A stretch of 64,000 nt of DNA from Streptomyces rimosus. GTDB taxonomy: Bacteria; Actinomycetota; Actinomycetes; Streptomycetales; Streptomycetaceae. How positions within the stretch are numbered: position 1 is the stretch's first letter; each line of letters opens with the position of its first letter. The stretch covers positions 3,782,001 through 3,846,000 of the forward strand of contig NZ_CP023688.1 in the NCBI RefSeq assembly GCF_008704655.1, given 5' to 3'. The notes under the pieces were generated by a model, which saw only the letters and a program-made list of their open reading frames with translations, was not told where the DNA came from and searched no databases. Both the position numbers and the translations under genes were made by a program. Shown here one piece after another: positions 19,203-27,278 of the stretch.

Positions 19203-19996
19203 CGGGCGTCCCGCCCGCCCGGCTCACGGCCCTTGCCAGGCGGCCCGGCGAACGCCTGGGCGATGTCCAGCCACCGGTCCGCGTCCGCGCCCTCGGCCCG
19301 TACGTCCACGTCGTCGCGGTGCGCGCGCTGCGTGACCAGCAGGCAGAAGCCGAGGGCGTCGCCGGTCACCCGCTGCGCCGCGCCCTCCGGTCCGTACGTC
19401 CAGGTGCCGCCGCCGGGAGCGCGCAGCTCGACGCGGAACTCCTCGGCCGGGACCGGCAGCCCGTTGGCCGCGTACGCGTAGTCCCGCGCGCGCACGCCGA
19501 TACGGGCCACGTGCCGCAGCCGCGCCGTGGGCTCACGCCGTACGCCCAGCGTGTCGGCGATGTCCTGGCCGTGCGCCCAGGTCTCCATCAGCCGGCCCGT
19601 GGCCATGGAGGCGGTGCTCATCGATGTCGCGAACCACGGCATCTTGTCCCGCGTGGTCCGGGTGGCCAGAGCCTCGTACAGCTCGGTCCGGACCGCGCGC
19701 CAGCTCGCCAGCAGCTCCTCGGGCGGCGCCTGCGCTTCGCGCCGCGCGCCCTCGTCGACGAAGGTCGCGGGCGAGGCCAGAGCCCGCTCGGCCGCTTCGC
19801 GGAAGGCGGCGGGGTCGGTGGCGGACAGCAGGGCCTGCCGGTCGGTCCAGGTCAGGTGCCCGATCTGGTGGGCGATGGTCCAGCCGGCGGCCGGTGTCGG
19901 CTCCGCCCACCGCGCCGGCGCCAGCCCGCCGACCAGCGCGTCGAGCGCCTCTCCTTCGTCCCTCAGATCCGCCAGTACGGCGTCGGCGTCGGACAC
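19199..19996 (-). CDS. TIGR03084-type DinB/maleylpyruvate-isomerase-like protein
   Basis: A 265-residue protein with the DinB four-helix metal-binding core. GWTIAHQIGHLTWTDRQ carries two His and METWAHGQDIADTLG a third, the usual metal triad. Such proteins in actinobacteria often use mycothiol or act as thiol-dependent isomerases. This subgroup typically sits beside AtuA-like genes, as here, but its role is unknown. The GTG at 19996 with GAGGGGAG upstream is preferred to the ATG at 20089. It is the first gene of the operon, so the promoter lies in 19997-20100. Confidence 0.8.
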   Translation of the reverse strand: MSDADAVLADLRDEGEALDALVGGLAPARWAEPTPAAGWTIAHQIGHLTWTDRQALLSATDPAAFREAAERALASPATFVDEGARREAQAPPEELLASWRAVRTELYEALATRTTRDKMPWFATSMSTASMATGRLMETWAHGQDIADTLGVRREPTARLRHVARIGVRARDYAYAANGLPVPAEEFRVELRAPGGGTWTYGPEGAAQRVTGDALGFCLLVTQRAHRDDVDVRAEGADADRWLDIAQAFAGPPGKGREPGGRDAR

Positions 19997-20350
19997 GCGG
20001 CACTCCCCTCGTCGGCCATCTGCCGTACGGGCAGGGCACGTTGACTCATGCGGTGCGGGTACCGAGCGTGGCAGCGCGGGGAGAAACAATCAAGCACGCC
20101 TGCATGATTTTCTGCGAGGAGGGAGTGCGGGGTACGGGGCGACCGCGGCGCTGACGCCAGAGCGGCACTCCATGGCACACCACCTGGCGCCCCGACGGCG
20201 CCACCGTGGCATCACCATGAGCCACGGCACCGCCAGGACGATGCCACGGCCCATCGATTTTTCAGACAAACCCGCAGCTCAGGTTAGGTGCGCGCCACAG
20301 TGCCGCCACTTTGGCTCGCCATGGCACCATCGATGTGCCATGATGGCATC
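19997..20350. other. divergent regulatory region with TGGCA-type repeats
   Basis: 354 bp between the catabolic operon and the RHH operon. The half nearest the RHH gene is crowded with TGGCAC, TGGCATCA and GATGCCA words (annotated separately) and an AT-rich stretch ATCGATTTTTCAGACAAA (20253-20270). A TCAGGTTAGG word at 20279-20288 resembles half of an actinobacterial iron box, but its second half is absent. No gene was seen. Confidence 0.6.
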
Positions 20351-20357
20351 ATGGACC
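20171..20357 (+). promoter_or_regulatory. cluster of TGGCA/TGCCA operator-like words before RHH gene
   Basis: ATGGCAC (20172), GTGGCATCA (20206), CGGCAC (20225), GATGCCA (20240), ATGGCACCATCGATGTGCCA (20321-20340) and ATGATGGCATCATGG (20340-20354) all share a TGGCA core. The last two are near-palindromes that overlap the start codon at 20351. Clustered short palindromes are how ribbon-helix-helix proteins usually bind, so autoregulation is likely. Confidence 0.55.
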
Positions 20358-20872
20358 TCACGCCCTACGTCGACAATCTCCGGCAGGAGCTGGCCGTCGC
20401 CGCGGACGCCGGCGGCGACGACGCCCGCGCCCTCGCCGAACGGCTCACCGCCCCCCTGGAGTCCGCCACCCGGCTGACCCTCCTGAACGCACTGTCCGCC
20501 GCCATGGGCGAGGTCACGCGGGAACTGGCGCCGGGCTCGGTCGACGTACGGCTGCGCGGACTCGATCCGGAGTTCGTGGTGACGGCTCCGCCCGCCCCGG
20601 AGCCGGTGCGGGAGGAGCGGGAACCGGTCGCGGTTCCCGCGCCGCCCCCGCCGCCCGCGGACGCCGACGACGGCGCCATGGCGCGGATCAACTTCCGTCT
20701 CCCGGCCCACCTCAAGGCCCGCGCCGAGGAGGCCGCGACGGCGGAGGGCCTGTCGGTCAACGCCTGGCTGGTACGGGCGGTGTCCACGGCCCTCGACGGC
20801 GGGCAGCGCGCGGCCCCGACGGGCCGGGGCAAGCCCTCGGGCGGCCGGAGCTTCACCGGCTGGGTCCGGTAA
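20351..20872 (+). CDS. ribbon-helix-helix (Arc/HicB-like) regulator
   Basis: A 173-residue protein. The N-terminal half (MDLTPYVDNLRQELAVAA...) is helical and probably mediates oligomerisation or effector binding. A Pro/Glu-rich linker (EPVREEREPVAVPAPPPPP) leads to a C-terminal ribbon-helix-helix module, ARINFRLPAHLKARAEEAA followed by GLSVNAWLVRAVSTAL (about residues 115-152). The ATG at 20351 lies inside a TGGCATCA palindrome and has no ribosome site. In-frame GTG (20288) and ATG (20321, 20333) starts exist, so the start is uncertain. It heads the six-gene operon reaching 25264. Confidence 0.75.
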   Translation: MDLTPYVDNLRQELAVAADAGGDDARALAERLTAPLESATRLTLLNALSAAMGEVTRELAPGSVDVRLRGLDPEFVVTAPPAPEPVREEREPVAVPAPPPPPADADDGAMARINFRLPAHLKARAEEAATAEGLSVNAWLVRAVSTALDGGQRAAPTGRGKPSGGRSFTGWVR

Positions 20873-20981
20873 GCGACCCGCCCCACCCACTCTTCACCGG
20901 CGGATCACCGATCCGGCCGACGTCATCATCACCCGCCTCACCAGCGGGAACACCCACGCGAGCCAAGAGGACGGCACCGCC

Positions 20982-21872
20982 ATGCCTGTTTACGAGACCC
21001 CCGAACCGATCATCGCCACCCTTGAACTGGACTGCGGCACCGCCCGCATCACCGCCGGCAAGCGCACCGAGACGGTCGTGGAGGTGCTGCCGCGCGACGG
21101 GGCCGACGACAAGGACGTACAGGCCGTACAGCAGACGCAGGTCAGCTGCTCGGGCGGCCGCCTCGCGATCAAGACGCCCAAGAAGCGGTCCCTGTTCGGC
21201 AAGCCGGGCACCGTCGAGGTCAGCGTCGAACTGCCCGCCGGGTCGGACGTCCGGGGCACCACGGCCCTGGGCGGCTTCTTCTGCGAGGGCAGCTTCGGAG
21301 AGGTCACCCTCAAGACCTCGCTCGGCGACCTCCAGGTCGACGAGGCGGCCGGCGCCGACCTCAGGACCGACCACGGCGACATCCGCCTGGCCCGCTCGAC
21401 CGGAGACATCGAGGCCGTCGGCTCAGGCCGGATCGAGATCGGCACCGTCACCGGCTCGGCGACCGTCAAGAACAGCAACGGCGTCATCGAGATCGGCGAG
21501 GTCACCGGCGGCCTGAAGACCAGCGCCGCCAACGGCGACATCTTCGTCGGCGTCGCGCACGGCGACATCAGCGCCAAGTGCGCCAACGGCCGTACCGACA
21601 TCGGCACCGCCCGCGCCGGGGTGGACGCCTCCGCCTCCAACGGCGGCATCCGCGTCGGCGACGTCACCCGCGGCCGCATCGACCTGCGCACCTCCGTCGG
21701 CGACCTCGAAGTGGGCATCCACGAGGGCACCGCCGCCTGGCTCGACACCCACACCAAGTACGGCGTCGTACGCAACTCGCTCGGCGCCGCCGAGGGCCCC
21801 GCGGACTCCGACGAGACCGTCGAGGTGATCGCCCGGACCGCCACCGGCGACATCATCATCCGCCGCGCCTGA
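20982..21872 (+). CDS. DUF4097 beta-helix (putative adhesin-like) protein
   Basis: A 296-residue protein built from about a dozen short beta-strand repeats of the DUF4097 type: LKTSLGDLQVDEAAG, LRTDHGDIRLARSTG, VKNSNGVIEIGEVTG, LKTSAANGDIFVGV, ASNGGIRVGDVTRG and so on. No signal peptide or membrane segment is visible, so it is probably cytoplasmic. The family often accompanies ABC exporters and regulators, but its function is unknown. The ATG at 20982 has GAGGAC upstream. The gene follows the RHH gene by 109 bp and precedes the exporter by 41 bp. Confidence 0.85.
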   Translation: MPVYETPEPIIATLELDCGTARITAGKRTETVVEVLPRDGADDKDVQAVQQTQVSCSGGRLAIKTPKKRSLFGKPGTVEVSVELPAGSDVRGTTALGGFFCEGSFGEVTLKTSLGDLQVDEAAGADLRTDHGDIRLARSTGDIEAVGSGRIEIGTVTGSATVKNSNGVIEIGEVTGGLKTSAANGDIFVGVAHGDISAKCANGRTDIGTARAGVDASASNGGIRVGDVTRGRIDLRTSVGDLEVGIHEGTAAWLDTHTKYGVVRNSLGAAEGPADSDETVEVIARTATGDIIIRRA

Positions 21873-21913
21873 CTCCACGTACCCCAACGCTCCACCGCCG
21901 AAGGGAAAACGGC

Positions 21914-22917
<1,004 letters not shown>

Positions 22918-22918
<1 letters not shown>

Positions 22919-23709
22919 TGGCCACCCTGTCGTACGCCGCGCGGGACTCCAGGACGATGCTGCGGCGCAACCTGAAGAAGGCGCTGCGCTACCCGTCCCT
23001 GACGCTCACCGTCGTCATCATGCCCATCGCGATGCTGCTGCTGTTCAACTACGTCTTCGGCAGCGCCCTGGGCACCGGCATCAGCGGCATGCCCACCGGC
23101 AGCGGCGACTACATCGACTACCTCGCGCCCGGCATCATCCTGATGGCTGCCACGTCCGGCGCCCTGACCACCGCGATCAGCGTGTGCGCCGACAAGACCG
23201 AGGGCATCGTCAACCGCTTCCGTACGATGCCGATCTCGCGCGCCTCGTTCCTGACCGGCCATGTCGTCGGCAGCGTGATCCAGACGATGGCCAGCATCGC
23301 GCTGGTCACCGGCGTCGCCCTCCTGATGGGCTTTCGCCCCAGCGCGACACCCGTGGAATGGCTCGCCGCCATCGGTCTGCTCGCCCTGCTCACCCTGGCG
23401 CTGACCTGGCTCTCCGCGGGCATCGGCCTGGTCGCCAAGAATGTCGAGACGGCCAGCAACATCCCGATGCCGCTGACGTTCCTGCCGTTTCTCGGCAGCG
23501 CCATCGTGCCGACCGAGTCGATGCCCGCCGGTCTGCGCTGGTTCGCCGAGTACCAGCCCTTCACGCCGATCATCGAGACGCTGCGCGGCCTGTGGCTCGG
23601 CACCGGGATCGGCTCCAGCGCGGTCATCGCCCTCGCCTGGTGCGCGGGGCTCTCCCTGGTCGGCTACCTGTGGGCACGCCGCACCTTCAAGACCGGCGCC
23701 AAGCGGTAA
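22918..23709 (+). CDS. ABC-2 type permease, DrrB-like
   Basis: A 263-residue integral membrane protein of the ABC-2 family with about six hydrophobic segments: LTLTVVIMPIAMLLLFNYVF, LAPGIILMAATSGALTTAIS, TMASIALVTGVALLMGF, WLAAIGLLALLTLALTWLSA, a MPLTFLPFLGSAIVPTESMP loop, and SAVIALAWCAGLSLVGYLWA. The conserved KTEGIVNRFRTMPISR motif between segments matches daunorubicin-type exporters. It is translationally coupled to the ATPase gene. Confidence 0.93.
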
Positions 23710-23781
23710 CGGCCGCCCCTCTCAAGGCACTTCACCGACCAGCACGCTCCATATCCCGCACGGCGTTCACAGGAGGATTCC

Positions 23782-25026
23782 ATGTCGTACAACCCGACGG
23801 CCCCCGACACCACCGCCGACGGCACCACCGGAGAACCGCCCACCCTGCCCACCGACCGGCGCACCGGCTGCCCCTTCGACCCGCCCGGCGAACTCACCGC
23901 GCTGAGCGACCGGCCCCTGCGCCGCATGCGCTACGCCGACGGGCACATAGGCTGGCTGGCCACCGGCCACGCCGCCGCCCGCGCGGTCCTGTCCGACCCG
24001 CGCTTCAGCTCCCGCTACGAACTCCTGCACCTGCCGGTACCGATGCCGGGCATGGAGGGGATGACGGCGGTGCCGCCGGCGCCGACCGGCGACTTCCTCG
24101 GCCTCGACGCCCCCGAGCACACCCGCTACCGGCGGCTGCTCACCGGCAAGTTCACGGTCCGCCGGATGCGTCAGCTCTCCGAACGCGTGGAGCAGTTCAC
24201 CCACGAGTGCCTGGACGCCATGGAGCAGGCCGGGCCCACCGTCGACCTGGTGGAGGCGTTCGCGCGGCCGGTGCCCGCGCTCATGATCTGCGAACTGCTC
24301 GGCGTGCCGTACGCCGACCGGGACCGCTTCCAGGAGCATGTGGCGACCCTCTTCGACCAGGCCGCGGACGCGGAGGCGAGGGGCGCGGCGTTCGCCGCCG
24401 TCGGCCGCTTCATGGGCGAACTCGTGGCCGCCAAGCGCGCCGAGCCCACCGACGACCTGCTCAGCGACCTGACCACCTCCGACCTCACGGAGGAAGAGCT
24501 GATCGGGGTCGGCGGGGTGCTCCTGGCCGCCGGTCTCGACACCACCGCCAACATGCTCGGGCTCGGCACCTTCGCCCTGCTCAGCAACCCCGACCAGCTG
24601 GACGCCCTGCGCGCCGACCCGGGCCTCGCCGGGCAGACCGTCGAGGAGCTGCTGCGCTACCTCAGCGTGGCCGACCCCATCCCGCGCGCCGCCCTGGAGG
24701 ACGTCGAGATCGAAGGCCGGCTGGTCAGGGCCGGTGAGACGGTGACCGTCTCGGTCCAGGCCGCCAACCGCGACCCGCTGAAGTTCCCCGACCCCGACCG
24801 GTTCGACATCCACCGCAAGGCCACCGGGCACGTCTCCTTCGGCCACGGCCCCCACCAGTGCCTCGGCCAGCAGCTCGCCCGCGTCGAGATGACCGTCGCG
24901 TTCCCGGCGCTCTTCGCCCGCTTCCCCACCCTGCGCCTCGCGGTTCCGCCGCAGGAGGTGCCGCTGCGCGACCGCGCCAACATCTACGGCGTGATCAGCC
25001 TGCCCGTCACCTGGGACAAGGAGTAA
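23782..25026 (+). CDS. cytochrome P450 (CYP105-like)
   Basis: A 414-residue class I bacterial P450. The oxygen-activation helix AGLDTT is at residues 250-255, with the acid-alcohol pair reading Asp-Thr. The ExxR motif is in [16 protein letters not shown], and the haem loop [10 protein letters not shown] has Cys360 as thiolate ligand. [13 protein letters not shown] and the overall pattern recall CYP105 enzymes, which oxidise antibiotics, terpenoids and xenobiotics. It is followed four bases later by its probable redox partner ferredoxin, and preceded by the exporter by 72 bp. The substrate is unknown. Confidence 0.93.
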   Translation: MSYNPTAPDTTADGTTGEPPTLPTDRRTGCPFDPPGELTALSDRPLRRMRYADGHIGWLATGHAAARAVLSDPRFSSRYELLHLPVPMPGMEGMTAVPPAPTGDFLGLDAPEHTRYRRLLTGKFTVRRMRQLSERVEQFTHECLDAMEQAGPTVDLVEAFARPVPALMICELLGVPYADRDRFQEHVATLFDQAADAEARGAAFAAVGRFMGELVAAKRAEPTDDLLSDLTTSDLTEEELIGVGGVLLAAGLDTTANMLGLGTFALLSNPDQLDALRADPGLAGQTVEELLRYLSVADPIPRAALEDVEIEGRLVRAGETVTVSVQAANRDPLKFPDPDRFDIHRKATGHVSFGHGPHQCLGQQLARVEMTVAFPALFARFPTLRLAVPPQEVPLRDRANIYGVISLPVTWDKE

Positions 25027-25030
25027 CCCC

Positions 25031-25264
25031 ATGAGCGAGCCACAAGAGCGGCTGCGTCTGAGCGTCGACCGTGACCGCTGCGTCGGCGCCGGGATGTGCG
25101 CCCTGACCGCTCCCGAGGTCTTCGACCAGGACGACGAAGAGGGCCTGGTGGTGCTCAAGCACCCCGTACCGGCCCCCGGCAGCCTGGCCGCCGCCCGGAT
25201 GGCCGCCGGCCTCTGCCCCGCCGGAGCCATCACCCTCCACTCCCCGGAACCCACGGACCCGTAA
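25031..25264 (+). CDS. 3Fe-4S ferredoxin, P450 redox partner
   Basis: A 77-residue ferredoxin with the three-cysteine pattern of actinobacterial 3Fe-4S proteins: Cys17 and Cys23 in RCVGAGMCALTAPEVFDQDDEEG and Cys62 in AAGLCPAGAI. It would deliver electrons from a ferredoxin reductase, not encoded here, to the adjacent P450. The ATG at 25031 follows the P450 stop by 4 bases. It is the last gene of the operon, ahead of a strong hairpin. Confidence 0.92.
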   Translation: MSEPQERLRLSVDRDRCVGAGMCALTAPEVFDQDDEEGLVVLKHPVPAPGSLAAARMAAGLCPAGAITLHSPEPTDP

Positions 25265-25285
25265 GCGACCGTGGCACTCCGGGCC

Positions 25286-25317
25286 GAGACCCCGCACCGC
25301 ACCGGTGGGGGGCTCTC
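25286..25317. terminator. bidirectional terminator hairpin
   Basis: GAGA-CCC-CACC on the left pairs with GGTG-GGG-TCTC on the right around a short GC loop, with one internal mismatch. It lies between the convergent ferredoxin and EamA genes and could end both transcripts. Confidence 0.55.
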
Positions 25318-25334
25318 GCGCGTACGGACCCGTC

Positions 25335-26339
25335 TCAGCCCGACCCGGCCCCGCTCGTGCTCCGTACGGCACCGACGCTCGCCAGGACCACCAGCCCGAT
25401 CGCCACCACCTCGGCCCAGCCCAGCGACTGGTGCAGGACCAGGAAACCTGCCAGCGCCCCGGCGGCCGGCTCCAGGCTCATCATCACGGCGAAGCCGGAA
25501 GCGGGCAGCTTGCGCAGGGCGAGCAGTTCGAGGGTGTACGGCGTGACCGAGGACAGCAGCGCGACGGCGGCGCCCAGCCCGATCGTGACCGGATCCAGCA
25601 GGGCCGTGCCCGCGCTGGTGATGCCCAGCGGCAGGCTCAGCAGCGCCGCCAACGACATCGCCAGGGCCAGGCCGTCCGCCTGCGGGAAGCGCTGACCCGT
25701 ACGGGACGAGAGCAGGATGTACGCGGCCCACAGCGCGCCCGCCGACAGGGCGAGCCCGGCGCCGAGCGGGTCCAGCCCGTCGAAGCCCTCGCGGCCGAGC
25801 AGGGCGACACCGCCGAGCGCGAGCGCCGCCCACACCAGGCTCAGCGCCCGCCGCGAGGTGACCACCGACAGGATCAGCGGGCCCATGAACTCCAGCGTGA
25901 CGGCGGCGCCCAGCGGGATGCGGTCGATGGCCTCGTAGAACAGCGAGTTCATGCCGACCAGGGCGACACCGAAGGCGACGATCGTGGCCCAGTCGCCACG
26001 GGAGTAGCCGCGCACCTTGGGGCGGCAGGCGATCATCAGGACGAGCGCGGCGACGACCAGGCGGAGCGTGACCACACCGAGCGCACCGGCCCGCGGGAAG
26101 AGCAGCACCGCGACCGAGGCCCCGAACTGGAGCGAGATGATGCCGCCGATGACCAGCGCGATGGACACCAGCCGCCCGCTCGCCGCCGCGTCCCGCTCCG
26201 CGGCGCGGACCTCCGCAGAGGCCGGTACCGGCTCGGGAACCGGGGGCACGGGCGGCGGACCGGCGGCGGTGCCCCCGGCCGGGGCACCCACCTGACCGGC
26301 GGACTGCGGGGTGCTGGACTCGTGGCGCGACTCGTTCAC
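25335..26339 (-). CDS. EamA/RhtA-type metabolite exporter
   Basis: A 334-residue protein with a 50-residue Pro-rich cytoplasmic N-terminus and ten hydrophobic segments forming two EamA repeats. Recognisable parts are GIISLQFGASVAVLLFPRAG, LFYEAIDRIPLGAAVTLEFMGPLI (repeat 1) and YTLELLALRKLPASGFAVMMSLEPAAGALAGFLVL (repeat 2). The pattern fits the RhtA threonine/homoserine exporter branch, so amino acid or purine efflux is likely. The GTG start at 26339 is divergent from a LysR gene that probably regulates it. Confidence 0.88.
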   Translation of the reverse strand: MNESRHESSTPQSAGQVGAPAGGTAAGPPPVPPVPEPVPASAEVRAAERDAAASGRLVSIALVIGGIISLQFGASVAVLLFPRAGALGVVTLRLVVAALVLMIACRPKVRGYSRGDWATIVAFGVALVGMNSLFYEAIDRIPLGAAVTLEFMGPLILSVVTSRRALSLVWAALALGGVALLGREGFDGLDPLGAGLALSAGALWAAYILLSSRTGQRFPQADGLALAMSLAALLSLPLGITSAGTALLDPVTIGLGAAVALLSSVTPYTLELLALRKLPASGFAVMMSLEPAAGALAGFLVLHQSLGWAEVVAIGLVVLASVGAVRSTSGAGSG

Positions 26340-26371
26340 AGGGCCACGCTACGGCCCGCCGCGCGCGCCGT

Positions 26372-26384
26372 GAAATACGATTTC
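26372..26384. promoter_or_regulatory. GAAAT-ACG-ATTTC palindrome, candidate LysR operator
   Basis: A perfect 13-bp inverted repeat lies in the 69-bp space between the divergent EamA and LysR genes. It is AT-rich against a GC-rich background. A TATGCT -10 element for the LysR gene follows at 26395-26400. Confidence 0.5.
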
Positions 26385-26408
26385 CACGTGCTGTTATGCT
26401 CCCGCCGC

Positions 26409-27269
26409 ATGACCATCGAGCTGCGGCACTTCCGCTGTTTCCTGGCCATTGCCGACACGCTCAGCGTGACCCGCGCCGCCGAGCGGCTGCACCTCAGCCA
26501 GCCCGCCGTCTCCCGCGCCCTGCGGCAGCTGGAACAGGAGACCGGCACCCGGCTCGCCGACCGGTCCACCCATCACCTGGCACTGACACCGGAGGGCCGT
26601 GCCTTCCGCGTACGGGCCGAAGCCGCCGTCACCGCCTTCGACGACGCCCTGGCCCACACCCGCCCGGCACCCCGGCCGCTGCTCCTCGGCCATGCCTGGT
26701 CCGCCGCCGGCCCGTACACCACGCCCCTGCTGCGCCGCTGGCACGAGCGGCACCCCGGCACCGCGCTGGAGCTGCGCCGGATCGACGACCGCACGGCGGG
26801 TCTGCTGCGCGGCGACGTGGACGCCGCCCTGCTGCGCGGTGATCTCCAGGACGAGGGCCTGCTCGCCGACCTGCTCGGCACCGAGCCGCGGGTGGCGGCC
26901 CTGCCCGCCGACGACCCGCTGGCCCGGCGGCGCTCACTGATCCTCGCGGACCTCGCCGGGCGCACCCTCGCGCTGAACACCGTCTCCGGCGTCACCACCC
27001 CGGACCAGTGGCCGGCGGACGCACGGCCGGCCGGCACCGTGCCGATCACCAACACCGACGACTGGCTGGCCGCCATCGCGGCCGGCCGCTGCTTCGGCGT
27101 CACCTCCTCCGCCACCGCGGACATGCACCCGCACCACGGTGTGCGGTACGTCCCGCTGCGTGGTGCCCCGGCCGTCCCCGTGCACCTCGTCCGCCGCGCG
27201 GGCCCGGGGCACCCGGCCGTACCCGACCTGGTGGCGCTGGCGCACGAGGTGTTCGGTGAGAGGCCGTGA
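26409..27269 (+). CDS. LysR-family regulator
   Basis: A 286-residue LysR regulator. The N-terminal winged helix FLAIADTLSVTRAAERLHLSQPAVSRALRQLEQETG is textbook. The effector domain follows from about residue 90 (RPLLLGHAWSAAGPYTTPLL onward). It is divergent from the EamA exporter and probably activates it in response to the exported metabolite. The -10-like TATGCT ends 8 bases before the ATG, so the transcript is probably leaderless or nearly so. It is convergent with the FAD/Fe-S dehydrogenase, with a 9-bp gap. Confidence 0.92.
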   Translation: MTIELRHFRCFLAIADTLSVTRAAERLHLSQPAVSRALRQLEQETGTRLADRSTHHLALTPEGRAFRVRAEAAVTAFDDALAHTRPAPRPLLLGHAWSAAGPYTTPLLRRWHERHPGTALELRRIDDRTAGLLRGDVDAALLRGDLQDEGLLADLLGTEPRVAALPADDPLARRRSLILADLAGRTLALNTVSGVTTPDQWPADARPAGTVPITNTDDWLAAIAAGRCFGVTSSATADMHPHHGVRYVPLRGAPAVPVHLVRRAGPGHPAVPDLVALAHEVFGERP

Positions 27270-27278
27270 CGGCCCGCC

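Noticed and set aside
20279..20297. TCAGGTTAGG resembling half of an actinobacterial iron box (DmdR/IdeR site)
   Set aside because: The left decamer matches well but the right half does not follow the inverted complement; the adjacent genes have no iron role.
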